DNA from: Actinocorallia populi
Lineage (GTDB): Bacteria; Actinomycetota; Actinomycetes; Streptosporangiales; Streptosporangiaceae
Direction: 5' to 3'
DNA: 64,000 nt
Assembly: GCF_002995495.1 (NCBI RefSeq)
Contig: NZ_PVZV01000006.1
Span: 310,001-374,000 of the forward strand
Shown: piece after piece, positions 24,377 through 32,979 of the stretch
Numbering within the stretch: the stretch's first letter is position 1
How the letters are laid out: each line of letters opens with the position of its first letter
Program-made: the position numbers and the translations under genes
The notes under the pieces: generated by a model
Databases searched by the model: none
Told to the model about the DNA's origin: nothing
The model's input: only the letters and a program-made list of their open reading frames with translations

Positions 24377-24392
24377 GCCCGGCGCGCCGGGC
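24377..24392 (+). repeat. Intercistronic GC palindrome
   Basis: GCCCGGCGCGCCGGGC is a perfect 16-bp palindrome in the 64-base gap between araA and the sugar-binding protein gene. It is flanked by CCTTCG/CGAAGG, which can extend the fold. It may be a partial terminator or RNA-stabilising hairpin. Confidence 0.4.
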
Positions 24393-24418
24393 CCACCCCC
24401 CGAAGGAAGAAGGTCCCC

Positions 24419-25390
24419 ATGTTCAGAAGGCTCATCACCCTGACGGCCGGCGTGTCGCTGGCCCTGACCGCGCTCACAGCCTGCGGCGGCTCGGACTCCG
24501 GTTCCGGCTCCGGCGACACGATCACGCTCGGCTTCTCCCAGGTCGGCGCGGAGAGCGGCTGGCGCACCGCGAACACCAAGTCGATCCAGGACTCGGCGAA
24601 GAAGGCCGGGATCGAGCTGAAGTTCTCCGACGCCCAGCAGAAGCAGGAGAACCAGATCGCGGCGATCCGCTCGTTCATCAAGCAGAAGGTCGACGTCATC
24701 GGCTTCTCCCCGGTCGTGGTGACCGGCTGGGACGCCGTCCTCAAGGAGGCCAAGGCCGCGAACATCCCGGTCGTCCTCACCGACCGGGCCGTGGACTCCG
24801 ACCCCTCCCTGTACGTGACCTTCCTCGGCTCCGACTTCGTGGAGGAGGGCCGCAAGGCCGGCCAGTGGCTGGTCGACCGGCACAAGGACGGCTCGGACCC
24901 GGTGAACATCGTCCAGCTCGAGGGCACCGTCGGCTCCGCGCCGGCGATCGACCGCAAGAAGGGCTTCGAGGAGGCCATCGGCACGAACCCGAACCTCAAG
25001 GTCATCGCCTCCCAGTCCGGCGACTTCACCCGGGCCAAGGGCAAGGAGGTCATGCAGGCGCTGCTCAAGGCGCACAAGGACATCGACGTGCTGTTCGCGC
25101 ACAACGACGACATGGGCCTGGGCGCGATGCAGGCGATCGAGGAGGCCGGGCTCAAGCCGGGCGAGGACATCGAGATCGTCACGATCGACGCCGTCAAGGA
25201 CGGCATGCAGGCCCTGGCCGACGGCAAGTTCAACTTCATCGTCGAGTGCAGCCCGCTGCTGGGCGACCAGCTCATGGACGTGGCGAAGAAGATCGACGCC
25301 GGCGGGTCCGTGGACAAGCGCATCGTCACCGTCGAGACCGTCTTCGACCAGGCCGCCGCCAAGGAGGCCCTCCCCACCCGCCAGTACTGA
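24419..25390 (+). CDS. YtfQ-like furanose-binding lipoprotein of an ABC importer
   Basis: A 323-residue substrate-binding protein. The signal peptide ends in the lipobox LTAC with Cys22, so it is membrane-anchored. The mature sequence tracks E. coli YtfQ (galactofuranose binder) block for block: GAESGWRTANTKSIQDSAKK, DAQQKQENQIAAIRSFIKQK, the PVVVTGWDAVLKEAK segment and SQSGDFTRAKGKEVM. It lies directly behind araDA and ahead of matching ATPase and permease genes. In this context it probably takes up arabinose, perhaps as arabinofuranose (inference). ATG 24419 follows GAAGGAAGAAGG. Confidence 0.85.
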   Translation: MFRRLITLTAGVSLALTALTACGGSDSGSGSGDTITLGFSQVGAESGWRTANTKSIQDSAKKAGIELKFSDAQQKQENQIAAIRSFIKQKVDVIGFSPVVVTGWDAVLKEAKAANIPVVLTDRAVDSDPSLYVTFLGSDFVEEGRKAGQWLVDRHKDGSDPVNIVQLEGTVGSAPAIDRKKGFEEAIGTNPNLKVIASQSGDFTRAKGKEVMQALLKAHKDIDVLFAHNDDMGLGAMQAIEEAGLKPGEDIEIVTIDAVKDGMQALADGKFNFIVECSPLLGDQLMDVAKKIDAGGSVDKRIVTVETVFDQAAAKEALPTRQY

Positions 25391-25397
25391 TCCGGCC

Positions 25398-25429
25398 GCC
25401 CGCCGCGGCCGCGACCGGCCGCGGCGGGC
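25398..25429 (+). repeat. Stable intercistronic hairpin after the binding-protein gene
   Basis: The arm 25398-25411 pairs perfectly over 14 bp with 25416-25429, closing a CGAC tetraloop. It starts 7 bases after the binding-protein stop and 20 bases before the ATPase ATG. Hairpins here commonly stabilise the upstream message or end part of the transcripts, raising binding-protein levels over the membrane parts. Confidence 0.6.
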
Positions 25430-25448
25430 CCACGAGGAGGAGGACGGC

Positions 25449-26960
25449 ATGACACGGCCCGTCCTGGAGGTGTCCGGCATCTCCAAAGGTTTCCCCGGCG
25501 TCCAGGCGCTCGACGACGTGGCCTTCCGGCTGCTCCCCGGCGAGATCCACGCCCTGATGGGCGAGAACGGCGCGGGCAAGTCCACCCTGATCAAGGTCCT
25601 GACCGGCGTCCACGAGGCGGACGCCGGGACCGTGGTGGTCGGGGGCGCGAAGGCGTCGATCAAGGGCCCGCTGCACGCCCAGCGGCTCGGCATCAGCACC
25701 GTCTACCAGGAGGTCAACCTCTGCCCCAACCTGTCGGTGGCGGAGAACATCTTCATCGGCCGCGAGCCGCGCCGGTTCGGCCGCATCGACTGGAAGGCCG
25801 TGCGGCGGCGCTCCGCGGAGCTGCTGGCCCGCCTCGACCTCGACCTCGACGTCACCGCGCAGCTCGGCTCCCACTCCCTGGCCGTCCAGCAGCTGGTCGC
25901 CATCGTGCGCGCCGTGGACCTGGAGGCCAAGGTCCTCATCCTGGACGAGCCGACCTCCAGTCTCGACCGGGGCGAGGTCGCCCGGCTGTTCACCGTGATG
26001 CGCCGCCTCAGGGAGGACGGCGTGGCGATCCTCTTCGTCTCGCACTTCCTGGAGCAGATCTACGAGGTCTGCGACCGCGTGACCGTGCTGCGGGGCGGCC
26101 GGCTCGTCGGCGAGTACCCGATCGGCGAGCTGAGCCGCTTCGAACTGGTCGCCAAGATGACCGGCCAGGAGCTGGCCGCGCTGGAAGAACTCGACGAGGA
26201 GTCTCCGGAGGCGGTCAGGGGCGAGCGGCTGTTCGCGCTCGAGGGCGTCGGCCGCACGGGCGCCATCGCCCCCGTGGACCTCGACCTGTACGCCGGAGAG
26301 GTCGTCGGCCTGGCCGGGCTGCTCGGCTCGGGCCGCTCGGAACTGGCCCGGCTGGTCTTCGGCGCGGACGCCGCCGACAGCGGCCGCGTACGCTGCGGCG
26401 ACGAGCTGGTCTCCCTGAGGACGCCCCGGGCGGCGATCGAGAGGGGCGTGGCGTTCTGCCCCGAGGACCGCAAGGGGGACGGGCTGGTCATGGACCTGAC
26501 CGTCGAGGAGAACATCATCCTCGCGCTGCAGGCCGCGCGCGGCTGGACCAGGCCGCTGGGCCAGAAGCGGCGCCAGGAGCTCGTCGGGGAGTACATCAGG
26601 GCCCTGCGCATCCACCCGCCGCACCCCCACACCCCGGTGAAGAACCTCTCGGGCGGCAACCAGCAGAAGGTGCTGCTGGCCCGCTGGCTCATCACACGGC
26701 CGAAGCTGCTCATCCTGGACGAGCCGACCCGCGGCATCGACATCGGCGCCAAGACCGAGATCCAGCGGCTCGTCGTCTCCCTGGCGGGCGAGGGCATGGG
26801 CGTGGTGTTCATCTCGGCCGAGCTGGAGGAGGTCCTGCGCATCTCCCACAAGGTCGAGGTGCTGCGCGACCGCCGGCTGGTGACCGAACTGGCCAACGAC
26901 GGCACCCTCACCCCCGAACGCATCCTGCAGACCATCGCGAACGGAGCCGCGGACAGATGA
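25449..26960 (+). CDS. Sugar ABC transporter ATPase, YtfR-like (two nucleotide-binding domains)
   Basis: A 503-residue ATPase with two tandem ABC domains. The first has Walker A GENGAGKST (about residues 38-46), signature LAVQQLVAIVRAV and Walker B VLILDEPTSSLD. The second has a degenerate Walker A (GLLGSGRSE), the signature LSGGNQQKVLLARWL and Walker B LLILDEPTRGID. This layout is standard for ribose/arabinose/galactofuranose importers. ATG 25449 has a GAGGAGGAGG site. Its stop overlaps the permease ATG as ATGA. Confidence 0.88.
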   Translation: MTRPVLEVSGISKGFPGVQALDDVAFRLLPGEIHALMGENGAGKSTLIKVLTGVHEADAGTVVVGGAKASIKGPLHAQRLGISTVYQEVNLCPNLSVAENIFIGREPRRFGRIDWKAVRRRSAELLARLDLDLDVTAQLGSHSLAVQQLVAIVRAVDLEAKVLILDEPTSSLDRGEVARLFTVMRRLREDGVAILFVSHFLEQIYEVCDRVTVLRGGRLVGEYPIGELSRFELVAKMTGQELAALEELDEESPEAVRGERLFALEGVGRTGAIAPVDLDLYAGEVVGLAGLLGSGRSELARLVFGADAADSGRVRCGDELVSLRTPRAAIERGVAFCPEDRKGDGLVMDLTVEENIILALQAARGWTRPLGQKRRQELVGEYIRALRIHPPHPHTPVKNLSGGNQQKVLLARWLITRPKLLILDEPTRGIDIGAKTEIQRLVVSLAGEGMGVVFISAELEEVLRISHKVEVLRDRRLVTELANDGTLTPERILQTIANGAADR

Positions 26961-27985
26961 ACCGCGCCGCAGCACTCACCAGGCACACGCTCTTCTGGCC
27001 GGTCACGGTCTGGGTCGTCCTGCTCCTGGCCAACGTGGCCTTCACCCCCGGATTCCTGTCCCTGCGGATCAGGGAGGGGCACCTGTACGGCAGCCTCATC
27101 GACATCCTGCTGTTCGGCGCCCCGCTGATCCTCGTCGCGCTCGGCATGACCGTGGTGATCGCGACCGGCGGCATCGACCTGTCGGTGGGCGCGACCGTCG
27201 CCATCAGCGGCGCGCTCGCCTGCCACCTGATCGCCGGCGGGCACGGCCTGATCGTCGCGCTGCCCGTCGCGATCGGCGCGTCCCTGCTGCTCGGCCTGTG
27301 GAACGGGCTGCTGGTGACCCGGCTGGGCATCCAGCCGATCATCGCCACGCTCATCCTCATGGTCGCCGGGCGGGGCATCGCCCAGCTCATCACCGGCGGC
27401 CAGATCATCACCGTCGACAGCGACGCCTACAAGATGATCGGCGGCGGCTACTGGCTGGGCCTGCCGTTCTCGATCCTGCTCGTCGCGGCGGCGCTGGCCG
27501 TCACCCTGCTGCTGACCCGGCGGACCGCGCTCGGCCTGCTGCTGGAGGCGGTGGGCGGCAACGCCGAGGCGTCACGGCTGGTCGGCATCCGCTCGTCGGG
27601 GCTGATCGTGCTCGCCTACATGTTCTGCGGGCTGTGCGCGGGGATCGCCGGACTGATGATCAGCTCCAACACGTTGTCGGCGGACGGCAACCAGGCAGGC
27701 CTGTGGATCGAGCTCGACGCCATCCTCGCCGTCGTCCTGGGCGGCACGGCCCTGACCGGCGGCCGGTTCGCCCTGAGCGGCACCGTGGTCGGGGCCCTGA
27801 TCATCCAGACGCTCGACACCACCATCTACACCGCGGGCATCCCGCCGCGCATGACGCTCGTGTTCTCGGCCGCGGTCGTGACGGTCGTGTGCCTGCTGCA
27901 GTCCCCGGCCTTCCGCGCCAAGGTCCGCCGCAGACCGCCGGCGGCACCCGTCCCGTCCGCCGCCGAGCAGGAGGCCACCGCATGA
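26957..27985 (+). CDS. Sugar ABC transporter permease, YtfT-like
   Basis: A 342-residue permease with about eight to ten membrane segments. TPGFLSLRIREGHLYGSLIDIL and LGMTVVIATGGIDLSVGA (near residues 66-83) match YtfT closely, as do IQPIIATLILMVAGRGIAQLITGGQI and LWIELDAILAVVLGG. It pairs with the next permease to make a heterodimeric channel. Start ATG 26957 overlaps the ATPase stop, and its own stop overlaps the next ATG. Confidence 0.87.
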   Translation: MNRAAALTRHTLFWPVTVWVVLLLANVAFTPGFLSLRIREGHLYGSLIDILLFGAPLILVALGMTVVIATGGIDLSVGATVAISGALACHLIAGGHGLIVALPVAIGASLLLGLWNGLLVTRLGIQPIIATLILMVAGRGIAQLITGGQIITVDSDAYKMIGGGYWLGLPFSILLVAAALAVTLLLTRRTALGLLLEAVGGNAEASRLVGIRSSGLIVLAYMFCGLCAGIAGLMISSNTLSADGNQAGLWIELDAILAVVLGGTALTGGRFALSGTVVGALIIQTLDTTIYTAGIPPRMTLVFSAAVVTVVCLLQSPAFRAKVRRRPPAAPVPSAAEQEATA

Positions 27986-28989
27986 CCACCGCCCTCTCCG
28001 GTCTCGCCCGCAGGGCGCCGTTCACCCTCCGGCGCAGGCACGTGCCCGTGCTGGTCACCTTCGGACTGTTCCTGCTGGCCTTCCTCACCGGCGCGCTGCG
28101 CTACGAGAACTTCGGCACCGGCCAGGTCTTCCTCGACCTGTTCATCGACAACTCCTTCCTCATCGTCGTCGCCGTCGGCATGACGTTCGTGATCCTCGCC
28201 GGGGGCATCGACCTGTCGGTCGGCTCGGTCGTCGCCCTGTCGGGCATGCTGTGCGCGATCGGGACCATGCGGCTCGGGCTGCCCGCGCCGCTGGTCGTCC
28301 TGCTCGTCCTGCTCATCGGCACGGGGTTCGGCACGGTGATGGGGTACATGATCCATGTCTTCGAGATCCAGCCGTTCATCGCGACGCTCGCGGGCATGTT
28401 CCTCGCCCGCGGCGTGTGCCTGACCATCAGCGAGAACCAGATCTCCATCGACGACGCGGCCTTCGACGCGGTCGCGCTCAACTCCCTGGCCCTGCCCGGT
28501 GGCCTGCGCCTGTCCTACGGAGCGGTCATCGCCCTGGCGGTGGTCGCCGTCGCGTTCTACGCGCTGCAGTGGACGCGCACCGGCCGCAACGTCTACGCGC
28601 TCGGCGGCAGCGAGCAGTCGTCGGTGCTGATGGGGCTGCCCGCGGGCCGCACCAAGATCCAGGTCTATGCGATCAGCGGCTTCTGCTCGGCGCTCGGCGG
28701 CGTCCTGTTCGCGCTGTACACCCTCTCCGGCGACCCCACCCACGCCATCGGCATGGAGCTGGACGCCATCGCCGCCGTCGTCATCGGCGGCACCGTGCTC
28801 ACCGGAGGGTCGGGCTACCTGATCGGCAGCGTGCTCGGCGTGCTCGTCCTGGGCGTCATCAAGACCATCCTCAGCTTCGAGGGGACTCTCAGCTCCTGGT
28901 GGACCCGGATCGCCATCGGCGTCCTGCTCTTCGGGTTCATCGCCCTCCAGCGCCTCATCGGCACCCGCCGAGGGTCCCGTACGGGGTGA
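27982..28989 (+). CDS. Sugar ABC transporter permease, YjfF-like
   Basis: A 335-residue permease, the second of the pair. Key blocks are FVILAGGIDLSVGSVVALSGM, HVFEIQPFIATLAGMFLARG and GMELDAIAAVVIGGTVLTGGSG, matching YjfF of the galactofuranose importer. Start ATG 27982 overlaps the previous stop (ATGA). This is the last gene of the arabinose operon, which therefore reads araD-araA-binding protein-ATPase-permease-permease. Confidence 0.87.
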   Translation: MTTALSGLARRAPFTLRRRHVPVLVTFGLFLLAFLTGALRYENFGTGQVFLDLFIDNSFLIVVAVGMTFVILAGGIDLSVGSVVALSGMLCAIGTMRLGLPAPLVVLLVLLIGTGFGTVMGYMIHVFEIQPFIATLAGMFLARGVCLTISENQISIDDAAFDAVALNSLALPGGLRLSYGAVIALAVVAVAFYALQWTRTGRNVYALGGSEQSSVLMGLPAGRTKIQVYAISGFCSALGGVLFALYTLSGDPTHAIGMELDAIAAVVIGGTVLTGGSGYLIGSVLGVLVLGVIKTILSFEGTLSSWWTRIAIGVLLFGFIALQRLIGTRRGSRTG

Positions 28990-29093
28990 ACCAGGCCCCG
29001 CTCCGGTGGAAGTGATCTTCTTTTCCGTCTCGTGTATCCGGGCGGGGCTGCGGACGCGAAGCTCTTTAACAAGGGCGGATTACGGTCCATGAG
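28990..29093 (+). other. Intergenic region: end of arabinose operon, start of carotenoid operon
   Basis: CAGGCCCCGC (28992-29001) can pair, with one bulge, with GCGGGGCTG (29042-29050), enclosing a long loop. It may be a weak terminator. The downstream half is AT-richer (CTCTTTAACAAG, then TACGGT) and presumably holds the carotenoid promoter, but I cannot assign a sigma factor. Confidence 0.35.
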
Positions 29094-29864
29094 GTGGGAG
29101 AGATACGGATCGTCACCACCGCGTGGCCGGTGCGCCAGAGGACCGGCGGCCTGGGCGCGGTGTTGCTGGCGGGCATGGTGGTCGCGCAGGTCGCCTCCGG
29201 GCTGAACCCGGAGTCGGTCTTCCTGGTCGGTCTGGTCGTGCTGCTGCTGGCGGGGAGCGCCGTGGCGCTCACCGCGGCGGCGGCGTCCTGGAGCACGGCG
29301 CTCGCGGCGTTCCTCGCCGTGGCGGGCGTCGGCCTCGCGGCGGAATGGGTCGGGACGAGGACGGGGTTCCCGTTCGGCGACTACGCGTACACGGACGTGC
29401 TGCAGCCGCACGTCGGCGGCGTCCCGGTGCTCGTGGCGCTGGCGTGGGCGGGGATGGGGATGGCCGCGTACGCGGTCGCGCCGGGCAGGGGAGCGGTGCG
29501 CGTGGCCACGGGCGCGCTCGCGCTGACCGCGTGGGACCTGTTCCTCGACCCGCAGATGTTGCGCCTGGGTGCGTGGACGTGGGTGGGGGACGGGGTCTAC
29601 CGGGACGTTCCGTCGAGCAACTTCGCGGGCTGGCTGCTGGTGTCGGCGGTGGTGATGGCGGTGATCCACTCCATCGTGGGGCGGAGCGCCTCCGGCGCCA
29701 CCGGGCTGATCGGTCTGTACACGGTGATGGCGGTGATGGAGACCATCGGTTTCGCGGCCGTCTTCGAGCCTCCGGATCCGCTGGTCGCGCTCGCGGGAGG
29801 AACCGCGATGGGCGTCTTCACGGTGCTGGCGTGGAAGCGCTGGAGCGGAGGCGGCCGTGGCTGA
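29094..29864 (+). CDS. cruF: CruF-like carotenoid biosynthesis membrane protein (DUF422 type)
   Basis: A 256-residue protein with about seven membrane helices. WVGTRTGFPFGDYAYTDVLQPHVGGVPVLVALAWAGMGMAAY and ALTAWDLFLDPQML...WTWVGDGVYRDVPSSNFAGWLLVS are the conserved blocks of the CruF/bacterioruberin-hydratase family, which adds water to the 1',2' double bond of acyclic carotenoid ends. GTG 29094 follows ATGAGG. It overlaps the next gene by 8 bases and heads a run of carotenoid genes. The exact carotenoid is unknown. Confidence 0.75.
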   Translation: MGEIRIVTTAWPVRQRTGGLGAVLLAGMVVAQVASGLNPESVFLVGLVVLLLAGSAVALTAAAASWSTALAAFLAVAGVGLAAEWVGTRTGFPFGDYAYTDVLQPHVGGVPVLVALAWAGMGMAAYAVAPGRGAVRVATGALALTAWDLFLDPQMLRLGAWTWVGDGVYRDVPSSNFAGWLLVSAVVMAVIHSIVGRSASGATGLIGLYTVMAVMETIGFAAVFEPPDPLVALAGGTAMGVFTVLAWKRWSGGGRG

Positions 29865-31305
29865 GGTCGTCGTGGTCGGGGGCGGAGTGGGCGGCATGGT
29901 CGCGGCGCTGCTCCTGGCGAGGCAAGGGCACGAGGTCCGGCTGTACGAGCGGCTGCCGCGACTGGGCGGCAAGCTGGCCGAGTACCGGCGTGACGGCTTC
30001 GCCTTCTCCCTGGGACCTTCACTGCTGACTCTCCCCGAGGTCTTCACCGGCCTCGGGATCACCCGTGAACTCGTGGAGCCCGCTCTGCTCTGCGACTACC
30101 GCTTCGCCGACGGCTCCCAGCTGGCCGCCCACAGGGACCCCGCGCGGATGGCGGCCGAGGTGGAGCGGCTGACACCCGGCGAAGGAGCGCGCTGGCGCGC
30201 CTTCCACCACTGGGCGCGCGGCTGCATGGACGCCTCGCATCGCACGTTCTTCTCCGGCCCGTTGTTCAGCAGGCCGCAGGCCGGGGCCGGGTTCTCCGAC
30301 GTGCTGGCGGTCGCGCCAGGACGGACGCTCGCCGGGCTGGCGCGCAAATACTTCCGCGACCCCAGGCTGCGGCAGTACGTCGGCCGCTACGCCACCTACG
30401 CCGGATCGAACCCCTACCGGGCGCCTGCCGCGCTGGGCTGCATCCCGGCGCTCGAACACGGCCAGGGCGGCTGGTACGTCCCCGGCGGAATGCCGCGCCT
30501 GGCCGAGGACCTGGCGGCGCTGCTGAAGGAGTCGGGGGTCGAGGTCCGCCTCTCCACCGAGGTCGAGGCGATCCTCGCCGATGGGGAGAGGGTCCAGGGC
30601 GTGCGCCTGATGGGCGGCGAGGCCGTGGACGCGGATGTCGTCGTCGCCAACACCGACGCGGCGGTGCTGTACGCGCGGCTGCTGCCGGACCGCAAACGGC
30701 TGCGCCGCGTCGACGCCCTCGCCCCGTCTTCATCGGCGTTCCTGCTGCTGGCCGGGGTGGAGGGCCGCACCGAAGGACTGGCGCACCACACGGTGGTCTT
30801 CTCCGCCGACCAGCGTGCGGAGTTCACCGACATCTTCAGACGCGGGCGCCCGCCCGCGGACCCGACCGTCTACATCGGCTGCTCCGCCGTGGACGACGCC
30901 TCCCAGGCGCCCGCCGGCACGGAGAACTGGACGATGCTGGTCAACGTTCCCGCGCACGACCCCGCCCGCTGGCCGGTGCGCCCCGAGTCCTACCGGGACC
31001 TGGTACTGGAACGGCTCGCCGCGCGCGGCCACGACCTGGCGGGACGGTTGCGGTTCGTCGAGCTCTTCACCCCCGCCGACCTGCGCGAGCGCTACGGCGG
31101 GTGGACCGGCGCGATCTACGGCTCCGCCTACGACGGGCCGATGGCGCCGCTGCGCCGTCCCGGAAACAGGGGGCCCCGGCGGGGCCTGTACCTGGTGGGC
31201 GGCTCGGTCCATCCCGGCGGCGGCCTGCCCCTGGTCGCGATGGGCGGCCGTATCGTCGCCTCCCTGGTCGGCACGGACTTCCCGCTCCGCGGACGGGCCG
31301 GGTGA
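29857..31305 (+). CDS. CrtI-family carotenoid desaturase, CrtD-like
   Basis: A 482-residue flavoprotein. The N-terminal FAD motif VVVGGGVGGMVAALLLARQGHEVRLYE (about residues 4-30) leads into LPRLGGKLAEYRRDGFAFSLGPSLLTLPEVF. The C-terminal GLYLVGGSVHPGGGLPLVAMGGR motif is typical of the CrtI/CrtD/CrtO group. Next to a CruF-like hydratase and a glycosyltransferase, a 3',4'-desaturase (CrtD) role is favoured; a CrtO ketolase is the alternative. A separate CrtI is encoded at 34575-36044. GTG 29857 overlaps the cruF-like stop. Confidence 0.75.
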   Translation: MAEVVVVGGGVGGMVAALLLARQGHEVRLYERLPRLGGKLAEYRRDGFAFSLGPSLLTLPEVFTGLGITRELVEPALLCDYRFADGSQLAAHRDPARMAAEVERLTPGEGARWRAFHHWARGCMDASHRTFFSGPLFSRPQAGAGFSDVLAVAPGRTLAGLARKYFRDPRLRQYVGRYATYAGSNPYRAPAALGCIPALEHGQGGWYVPGGMPRLAEDLAALLKESGVEVRLSTEVEAILADGERVQGVRLMGGEAVDADVVVANTDAAVLYARLLPDRKRLRRVDALAPSSSAFLLLAGVEGRTEGLAHHTVVFSADQRAEFTDIFRRGRPPADPTVYIGCSAVDDASQAPAGTENWTMLVNVPAHDPARWPVRPESYRDLVLERLAARGHDLAGRLRFVELFTPADLRERYGGWTGAIYGSAYDGPMAPLRRPGNRGPRRGLYLVGGSVHPGGGLPLVAMGGRIVASLVGTDFPLRGRAG

Positions 31306-32450
31306 GGCCACCGCACCTTCCGTCACCGGTCACGGCCGCGCAGGCGGTGGCCGCGGCGGCGGTCTGGCGGAGGCTCGCCGCGGGACGGGACCGGCTGTCC
31401 GCCCTGACACCGGTCACACCACGGGCCGCGCCGGTCTCGGTGGTCGTCCCCGCCCGCGACGAGGAGGGCAGGATCGCTCCCTGCCTGCGCGCCGTGCTCG
31501 CCGACCCGGCGGCGGGGGAGGTGATCGTCGTCGACGACGAGTCGCGGGACGGTACCGCGCGCCTGGCCGCCGGTCTCGGCGCGCGGGTGGTGCGCGGGGC
31601 GCCGCTGCCGCGGGGCTGGGTGGGCAAGCAGTGGGCGCTGCACCAGGGGGTCGGGGAAGCGAAACACGAGGTGGTGGTGACCCTCGACGCGGACACGCGC
31701 CCGCTTCCCGGACTGGTCGCCGCGATGGCGTCCGCCCTCGAGGAGTACGACCTGGTGACCGCCGCACCCCGCTTCATCTGCGACGGAACCGCCGAGCAGG
31801 CCCTGCACGCCTCGTTCCTGGCCACCTTGGTCCACCGCTTCGGTCCGGTCGGGCCGCGCGTCCCGCCTCCGCCGCACCGGGTGCTCGCCAACGGGCAGTG
31901 CACCGCCTTCCGCCGGGACCGGATGCTCGCGTCCGAGGGTTTCGAACGCGTCCGGGGGAACATGACGGACGACGTCGCTCTCGCCCGGTGCCTCGCCGCC
32001 GACGGCTGGAAGGTCGGCTTCCTCGACGCGGGCGGCCTGCTGGAAGTGGACATGCACGCCTCGGTGGCCGAGGTGTGGCGGGAATGGGGTCGCTCCCTCC
32101 CGCTCCGGGACACGACCGCCCCCGTCGCGCTCGCCGCCGACCTGGCCGTGGTCTGGCTGACGTGCGCGCTCCCCTCGGCGCGGCTGCTCCTCGGCCGTCC
32201 CACCCGTCTCGACCTGGCACTGCTGGGGACCCGGCTGCTGCTGGCGGGCGCGCTGCGCGGCAGCTACACCCGCCCCGGACCGGGTGTGTGGTTGTCACCG
32301 CTGCTCGACCCGGCCGCGGCGGCCCGTCTGACCTGGACGTCCCTGCGTCCTGTCCGCACATGGCGAGGACGCGCCTACCGGGAGACGGGCGAGCCGCCGG
32401 TCAGGAGCGGCGCGCGGCCAGGGCCGCCTGTCCGAAGCGCAGCCCGATGA
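31302..32450 (+). CDS. CruC-like carotenoid glycosyltransferase (GT2)
   Basis: A 382-residue family 2 glycosyltransferase. VSVVVPARDEEGRIAPCL, VIVVDDESRDGT, TLDADTRPLPG (DxD-type metal site) and NMTDDVALARCL define the GT-A fold (about residues 45-230). C-terminal hydrophobic segments probably anchor it in the membrane. The position after CruF and CrtD suggests that it glycosylates the carotenoid hydroxyl. GTG 31302 overlaps the previous stop (GTGA). Its last 50 bases overlap, convergently, the 3' end of a PlsY-like gene, an unusual arrangement. Confidence 0.75.
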   Translation: MRPPHLPSPVTAAQAVAAAAVWRRLAAGRDRLSALTPVTPRAAPVSVVVPARDEEGRIAPCLRAVLADPAAGEVIVVDDESRDGTARLAAGLGARVVRGAPLPRGWVGKQWALHQGVGEAKHEVVVTLDADTRPLPGLVAAMASALEEYDLVTAAPRFICDGTAEQALHASFLATLVHRFGPVGPRVPPPPHRVLANGQCTAFRRDRMLASEGFERVRGNMTDDVALARCLAADGWKVGFLDAGGLLEVDMHASVAEVWREWGRSLPLRDTTAPVALAADLAVVWLTCALPSARLLLGRPTRLDLALLGTRLLLAGALRGSYTRPGPGVWLSPLLDPAAAARLTWTSLRPVRTWRGRAYRETGEPPVRSGARPGPPVRSAAR

Positions 32451-32979
32451 GCGTCATCAGCAGGCCCGTGGCGGCGACGTGCTCCGCGGGGGCGAACAGC
32501 AGTTGCAGTACCGGGGCGCCGAAGACGGCGGCCCTGGCCCCGACGGCGAACGAGCGGATGGCCGCGGTGACCACGGCCAGCACCAGCAGGGCCGCCAGGA
32601 AGGCCTGCGGGCAGATGACCGCGAAGCCCCCCGCGAAGGTGAGGATCGACCGCCCGCCCCGGAAGCCGGCGAAGGCCGGCCACGCGTGCCCGACCATGGC
32701 GGCGCCCACCGCCGCGTACACCGTCGCGGTGCCGGACGGCGCTCCGCCGGCCTGCGCGCAGAGAAGGCCGAGCAGTCCGGCGCACACGCCCTTCAGCAGG
32801 TCTCCCGCGAACACCGGGGCCGAGGCGCGCGGACCGAGTTGCTCCTTCATGTTCCAGAAGCCGGGGTTGCGGTCGCCGACCCGCCGCGGGTCGAACCCGT
32901 GGGCGCGGGCGACCAGCACCGCCACCGGAACCGAGCCCAGAAGGTAGCCGCCGATGACCGCCGCGAACAGGGGAAGCAT
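32401..32979 (-). CDS. PlsY-like membrane acyltransferase in the carotenoid cluster
   Basis: A 192-residue membrane protein resembling PlsY, the acyl-phosphate:glycerol-3-phosphate acyltransferase. LLGSVPVAVLVAR, DLLKG and VGHAWPAFAGFRGGRSILTFAGG match its three motifs. They are altered, however: the SGN of motif 1 reads DRN (GDRNPGFWNM) and FKGGKxVAT reads FRGGRSILT. ATG 32979 has GAGGTGA. The gene lies on the opposite strand to its neighbours, with its 3' end overlapping the glycosyltransferase by 50 bases and its 5' end overlapping crtA by 26. A role in acylating a carotenoid glycoside, rather than in phospholipid synthesis, is speculative but fits the context. Confidence 0.72.
   Translation of the reverse strand: MLPLFAAVIGGYLLGSVPVAVLVARAHGFDPRRVGDRNPGFWNMKEQLGPRASAPVFAGDLLKGVCAGLLGLLCAQAGGAPSGTATVYAAVGAAMVGHAWPAFAGFRGGRSILTFAGGFAVICPQAFLAALLVLAVVTAAIRSFAVGARAAVFGAPVLQLLFAPAEHVAATGLLMTLIGLRFGQAALAARRS

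Noticed and set aside
24377-24392. The perfect GC palindrome as an attachment or recombination site
   Set aside because: It has no partner copy and no integrase is nearby. Its position between co-oriented operon genes suits an RNA hairpin better.
22081-25455. A minus-strand frame of over 1,100 codons across araD, araA and the binding-protein gene
   Set aside because: It lies opposite three well-defined genes with matching motifs, has no recognisable domain and has a composition typical of antisense GC3 bias.
32401-32979. Housekeeping plsY of phospholipid synthesis
   Set aside because: Altered motifs and placement inside the carotenoid cluster argue against a housekeeping role, although this cannot be excluded from sequence alone.
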